Source: a bacterium (GTDB lineage Bacteria > Hinthialibacterota > Hinthialibacteria > OLB16). From it: a stretch of DNA of 64,000 nucleotides. The position numbers were made by a program, and so were the translations under genes. Under the pieces are notes generated by a model. The model ran no database searches. It worked only from the letters and a program-made list of their open reading frames with translations, and had not been told where the DNA came from. Below, piece after piece: positions 60,630 to 64,000 of this stretch. The stretch covers positions 62,001-126,000 of the forward strand of contig JAJVIK010000019.1 of NCBI GenBank assembly GCA_022072055.1, given 5' to 3'. Each line of letters opens with the position of its first letter. The first letter of the stretch is position 1.

Positions 60630-61947
60630 TTCCCGCGGCCTCCTCTCCCCGATCTCCCGAGCCTTCCTTCAACTCCCACAAGGTGTCGGCGAGCGCGCGG
60701 CGCTCCTCCGGGGTTCCCACCAAGGGGGGCATGAACGGTTTCAACTCATGGATTCGGTCGAGGTTGTAGACCAGCAGCTCGCGGCTCCAGGGGCGGATGA
60801 GGGGAACAAGGTCATTGAAACCGCCGAGGACATGGCATTGCGAACACTGTAGATTGAAGAGGATTTCCCCCGTGCGCGGCCCCCCTCCGGCCTCGGCGCG
60901 AGTCGCGAGCGTTGCCCAAGGGGCATTGGGCAGGACCCCTTCCCGATTCACTTTCTCGATCTCCGATTTCACCAGTCCGTTGGAATACAGGTGATCGTAG
61001 ATCAGGTAAGGCTTGCGGACCCCCTCGCGCACAAATTCCATCGAGACGGTGGCGATCATGGCGATGGAAAGAAGCAGCAGCGAGGTCTCGAGGTTGATGT
61101 AACGTCGCGCGCGGATCAGGCCAAAATAAGCGTAGAGTCCCACCAGGGTGGAGGCCACAATCCCAAACAAAAAGAACATCATCATCGCCACCGCGCCGCC
61201 GGTGATCAGATCCTTGGCGAGTTGGGGGAGTTCCGCGAAATACCAGGCGGCGAAGGGGAGCATCAAGACCAGGGGGGAAAGGAACCAAGCGGAGAAGTTG
61301 ATCACGCGGGTCTTGCCCTCGCGATCCAGGGATCGACTCAGATTGGCGACCAGCATGGCGACCAGTCCGGCGATGGCGAGACAGGAGACCGTGCGCAGCG
61401 CCACGGTCGGTGGAAAGGTGGGATTCAGGAAGGCGTCCCACACATCCCGCGTTTCGGTCCATTCCCCTGGAGTGAGCATGAATGAGAGAATCCCGCTGAT
61501 CAGGAACAAGCTCATCCAGGCCGCGGCGGCGTATGTCCATCCAAGCGCTCGATGAACCGTACCCGGAACCTTGTCCCAGGTGGTGTAGTAGGCGTATCCC
61601 GCGACAATCTCCACCAGAAAAAAGACCCATTCCATCGCCCAGAACCAGACAAAGGTATGGATCAGCATGGAGGTGGCCCGGGTGGAGGCAATCGAAATCG
61701 AGAACCAGATGCCCACACCGGTGATCGCGCCGAAAACGAATCCGGCCAGGAGCAGCACCTTGGAGAAGAGACGGAGGAAATCGAGCAGGACCGCATCCTG
61801 GGTCTTTCGGGCGCGGCCCTCGCCGATGGCGAGCAGGAACCCCGCTCCGACTGAAAAGTGCGCGACCAGGACATGGATGGTGGCGATGGCGGCGATCACC
61901 ATCCCCCCACCGAGGCGGGGGACATTCCAATCCGGATATTCCCACAT
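60604..61947 (-). CDS. Cytochrome bd-like oxidase subunit with C-terminal cytochrome c domain
   Basis: A 447-residue membrane protein of the CydA family. The first helix contains the His-rich IATIHVLVAHFSVGAGFLLA, a region of heme ligation. Further helices follow the CydA order (VLLLAGFVFGAITGVGIWFS, FVWFWAMEWVFFLVEIVAGY). After the last helix (about residue 325) a cytochrome c domain contains the heme-binding CSQCH and the Met ligand region PFMPPLVGTPEE. Such C-type CydA proteins are known in several phyla. They would take electrons from cytochrome c or quinol and reduce O2. The ATG at 61947 has no clear ribosome site; start uncertain. Confidence 0.8.
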   Translation of the reverse strand: MWEYPDWNVPRLGGGMVIAAIATIHVLVAHFSVGAGFLLAIGEGRARKTQDAVLLDFLRLFSKVLLLAGFVFGAITGVGIWFSISIASTRATSMLIHTFVWFWAMEWVFFLVEIVAGYAYYTTWDKVPGTVHRALGWTYAAAAWMSLFLISGILSFMLTPGEWTETRDVWDAFLNPTFPPTVALRTVSCLAIAGLVAMLVANLSRSLDREGKTRVINFSAWFLSPLVLMLPFAAWYFAELPQLAKDLITGGAVAMMMFFLFGIVASTLVGLYAYFGLIRARRYINLETSLLLLSIAMIATVSMEFVREGVRKPYLIYDHLYSNGLVKSEIEKVNREGVLPNAPWATLATRAEAGGGPRTGEILFNLQCSQCHVLGGFNDLVPLIRPWSRELLVYNLDRIHELKPFMPPLVGTPEERRALADTLWELKEGSGDRGEEAAGNDQPGSGS

Positions 61948-62326
61948 GATGGTAAGCCCGAATGCGTATTCTACCTCTGGCCAACCCCAGAGCCTATTGG
62001 GAGGGCCTGTTCCGGCTTGGAAGAGTATCACCTAATAGCTTGTTTCCTCTAGACATTGAGTGCCATACATGCAAGAGTGCTTGAAGTTGATGGCCGTTTC
62101 CCGAGTGTCTCTGAGGGGAGTGACCGGGGAGAGTGGTGTCGTGCCGGAGGGGAGACCGGCTCGAAAGAGGGGGGAGTGTTCCTTTCGACCCGCTCAGTGG
62201 ATTCGTATACTTTGAGCAAGGGTCGTCTCTTTCGGGTTCTGTTTTCGCCATCGCTCCTCAGAGAAAGGAGCGCCCGAATCCGGGCGAGGCCCCTGAGGCC
62301 GATTCTCAACCAAGGTTCGAGAGCTC
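61948..62326. other. Divergent intergenic region
   Basis: A 379-base gap between the oxidase operon (minus) and the deacetylase gene (plus). A plus-strand -10-like TATACT is at 62206-62211. On the minus strand, TAGAAT at about 61968-61973 could serve the oxidase pair. No convincing coding frame or RNA was found. Confidence 0.45.
62206..62211 (+). promoter_or_regulatory. -10-like element for the deacetylase gene
   Basis: TATACT (five of six bases match TATAAT) lies about 115 bases before the ATG at 62327. No good -35 was found. Confidence 0.35.
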
Positions 62327-63925
62327 ATGAACCGTCCTTGCCGCTCCATTCTATTCCTGCTGTTGCTGTGGCCCGCGCTTGCGCGGGGTCAAGATTACGC
62401 CGAGGAGATGGTCCCGCCCCCGCTGGACTTGGACATACGGGGGACCTCGCTGCTCTGGGCCGGATCGCCTCAGAAGCAAGCGGTGGCGCTGACCTTTGAT
62501 GACGGACCGATCCCGGGCAAGACCGACGCGGTCCTGGCGATTCTGCGCGAGCAGGGGATCAAGGCCACCTTCTTCATGGTCGGGGAGCGCGTGCAGGCCA
62601 GCCCCGATCTCGCGCGCCAAGTCGCGCTGGAGGGGCATGATATCGGCAACCACTCCCAGACCCACCGCAACCTGACCAAACTCGGAAGCGGCGAGGTGAT
62701 CCGGGAGCTCAATCGCTGCCAGGATGCCATCGCCGAGACGCTCGGATTCAAGCCCACTCTGTTTCGCGCGCCCTATGGCGCGGCCAACATGACCACGCTC
62801 GCCGCGCTGTCGCATCTTTCGCTTTCGGCGGTGTTCTGGTCGATAGACACCCGCGATTGGAAGGCGCAGAGCGAGGCGGAGGTTCAGAACTCCGCGCTCA
62901 AGGGAATCAAGAACGGGGATGTGATCCTGTTTCATGAGCATTCCCGTTACACGGTCGGCGCGCTGCCGGGAATCATCAGCGCGATCCGGGAAAAGGGGTT
63001 TGCCTTCGAGACCGTGTCCGCCCTGTTTGACCGCCCGCAGGCGGCTCCGGCATTGATCGCCTCCGCCACCTCCCCGATCCAGCCTCTCGCCGCCGTTGTG
63101 GCCTCTCCGGAGATAGTTGAGGTCGCCAAGGCCGAAAACCCGCCCGGCATGGGCGGCGCGGTCAGTTTGGGGGGAAGTGAGACGCCCCCCGCTCCCACGA
63201 CCGTGGAGGTTCAGGCGGTTCCCGCGCCCCAAAGCCCCGCACAGGGCGGAAATCTCCCGCCAAAGCCCGAGTCCCTTGAGGTTCGCGTGGTGGCTGAATC
63301 CCCACAGGCCGCTGTCGAGGATGCCGCTCCAGAGGATCCGGTAGATTCGCCACCCCCTTCGGATGAGCCCGTTCCAACCACAGTCGCGGAGGTCCGGATT
63401 CCCTCCCCGGCTCAGGGAGGTGTGGCTCAGATGGAAGTGAACCCGGTGGACACGAGTGATCAGGTGGAAAAAGCGGTTCCGCCAGCAGTCGCGGAGGTCG
63501 CCGCACCTGTCCCCTCAACCGCCGAGGCGGAGGTCCCCCAGATTGAAACCCAGACCACCGCCGCGCCGCCGCTCGACGCAACCGCCACCGAAAAGGCGGT
63601 GGTCGGCGCGCCGAAGGCGCCCCCCCCCAAGACCGTATCGCCGAAGACAGGCCCTCCGATCAAGGCATCCGCGGCACTCGCGAAGAGCGACAAGCCATTC
63701 GAGGAGCCCGGCGAGGCGGGGAGAGTTCGACGTCTCCAGCCGGTGGCTCGTTTCAAGCAACGCTTGATCACTCCTGAACCCACCGAACCCCCGGCGGGAC
63801 AGGTGGCCAAGCCGAGACGGCTGATCCCGCGCGCGTCCGCGGGGGGTCCACTCCCGGTTGAGTCCGAGTTCCCCTCCACGAGTTGGGGTTACGCCTCCCC
63901 CAATACCGGGTTGTCGCGCCCATAG
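62327..63925 (+). CDS. Exported polysaccharide deacetylase with Pro/Ala-rich tail
   Basis: A 532-residue exported protein. The signal peptide is RSILFLLLLWPALARG. The NodB homology domain (about residues 45-235) has TFDDGPIPGKTD with the catalytic base and metal-ligand Asp, GNHSQTH with the two metal-binding His, RAPYG, WSIDTRDW and GDVILFHE. It removes acetyl groups from peptidoglycan or another amino-sugar polymer. The last 290 residues are Pro, Ala, Glu and Val-rich without a fold I recognise, as in cell wall-spanning linkers. GGAGG follows the stop for the next gene. Confidence 0.9.
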   Translation: MNRPCRSILFLLLLWPALARGQDYAEEMVPPPLDLDIRGTSLLWAGSPQKQAVALTFDDGPIPGKTDAVLAILREQGIKATFFMVGERVQASPDLARQVALEGHDIGNHSQTHRNLTKLGSGEVIRELNRCQDAIAETLGFKPTLFRAPYGAANMTTLAALSHLSLSAVFWSIDTRDWKAQSEAEVQNSALKGIKNGDVILFHEHSRYTVGALPGIISAIREKGFAFETVSALFDRPQAAPALIASATSPIQPLAAVVASPEIVEVAKAENPPGMGGAVSLGGSETPPAPTTVEVQAVPAPQSPAQGGNLPPKPESLEVRVVAESPQAAVEDAAPEDPVDSPPPSDEPVPTTVAEVRIPSPAQGGVAQMEVNPVDTSDQVEKAVPPAVAEVAAPVPSTAEAEVPQIETQTTAAPPLDATATEKAVVGAPKAPPPKTVSPKTGPPIKASAALAKSDKPFEEPGEAGRVRRLQPVARFKQRLITPEPTEPPAGQVAKPRRLIPRASAGGPLPVESEFPSTSWGYASPNTGLSRP

Positions 63926-63934
63926 GGAGGAGTC

Positions 63935-64000
63935 ATGCGTGAACGAGGGGAGAAAGTCCGCCTCGATCAGTTCCTCTTCGACCACGGCTATGCGGAGTCC
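63935..64000 (+). CDS. TlyA-like rRNA methyltransferase (N-terminal part)
   Basis: Only 22 codons are inside the window: an ATG with a strong GGGAGGAG site, then KVRLDQFLFDHGYAES, which is the start of an S4 RNA-binding domain in TlyA proteins (2'-O-methyltransferases of 16S and 23S rRNA). A pseudouridine synthase with an S4 domain is the alternative. The gene continues beyond the window. Confidence 0.65.
   Translation, partial: MRERGEKVRLDQFLFDHGYAES

Noticed and set aside
60812-61984. Minus-strand frame (390 codons) in another register of the CydA-like gene
   Set aside because: It is out of frame with the CSQCH heme site and the helices, and translates to His/Arg/Gly-rich sequence.

Overview
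The window is GC-rich, almost fully coding DNA from a Gram-negative bacterium. A complete Tol-Pal locus, an LPS heptosyltransferase (WaaF), TonB/TolA- and SppA-type envelope proteins and many lipoproteins show an outer membrane. Several features suggest a poorly sampled, environmental, polysaccharide-degrading phylum near the PVC/FCB groups, such as Sumerlaeota, Hydrogenedentota or Omnitrophota: a dockerin-tailed double SUMF1 protein, a GH92 mannosidase, a PcRGLX-type lyase homologue, GspG-like pilins with Ala before the FTLIEL motif, and a group 3b NiFe hydrogenase. This assignment is inference. No 16S gene or other decisive marker is present. No phage, transposase or CRISPR array was seen; the window looks like core chromosome with small scars of toxin-antitoxin modules.

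Layout. 1-4.5 kb: tail of a VWA-type membrane protein, a histidine kinase, waaF and a secreted BNR-type protein. 4.5-9.2 kb: a secreted PcRGLX-like protein overlapping a GAF/sigma-54 activator. 9.2-12.6 kb: a membrane protein with eight DPFG-type motifs, an initiator tRNA, an HU/IHF protein and an Asp23/Gls24 protein. 12.7-15 kb (minus): dtd, a DUF1844 protein and an MFS transporter. 15.1-22 kb: PilT, family 4 uracil-DNA glycosylase, a large TPR protein, a TPR/membrane protein carrying one DPFG motif, and an aldehyde dehydrogenase. 22-29 kb: the double SUMF1/dockerin protein behind a good sigma-54 promoter, a redoxin-like protein, GH92, tRNA-Cys and a DUF2007 protein. 29-34.6 kb: a LegB-like dehydratase with a nucleotidyltransferase, a secreted FAH-family protein, RbsD/FucU, and a glycosyltransferase fused to a metallophosphatase domain.

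34.8-39.9 kb: a complete group 3b (NADP-linked) NiFe hydrogenase operon with an embedded cyclic-nucleotide-binding-domain protein and its maturation protease. 39.8-45.7 kb: SppA, an FxLYD-like protein, a Gfo/Idh/MocA oxidoreductase, an orphan antitoxin with a 13-codon VapC stump, a pilin, a VOC protein, an orphan HicB, YjbQ and peptide deformylase. 45.8-52.9 kb (minus): the Tol-Pal locus, in transcription order 2TM protein, LysM/CpoB-like lipoprotein, TolQ, TolR, TolA/TonB, TolB, then after an internal promoter a Cys-rich lipoprotein and two Pal proteins, ending at a strong hairpin. 53.1-57 kb: ferritin-like protein, transglutaminase and ABC ATPase in overlapping frames, facing a small wHTH regulator and a membrane protein. 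57-64 kb: a TPR/zinc-ribbon methyltransferase, a second pilin, a two-gene cytochrome bd-like oxidase with a fused cytochrome c domain, a polysaccharide deacetylase and the start of a TlyA-like rRNA methyltransferase.

Regulatory signals visible by eye are sigma-70 type promoters (several with a perfect TTGACA), one sigma-54 type promoter, and few Rho-independent terminators. Many adjacent genes overlap as ATGA, GTGA or TGATG, so translational coupling is common.
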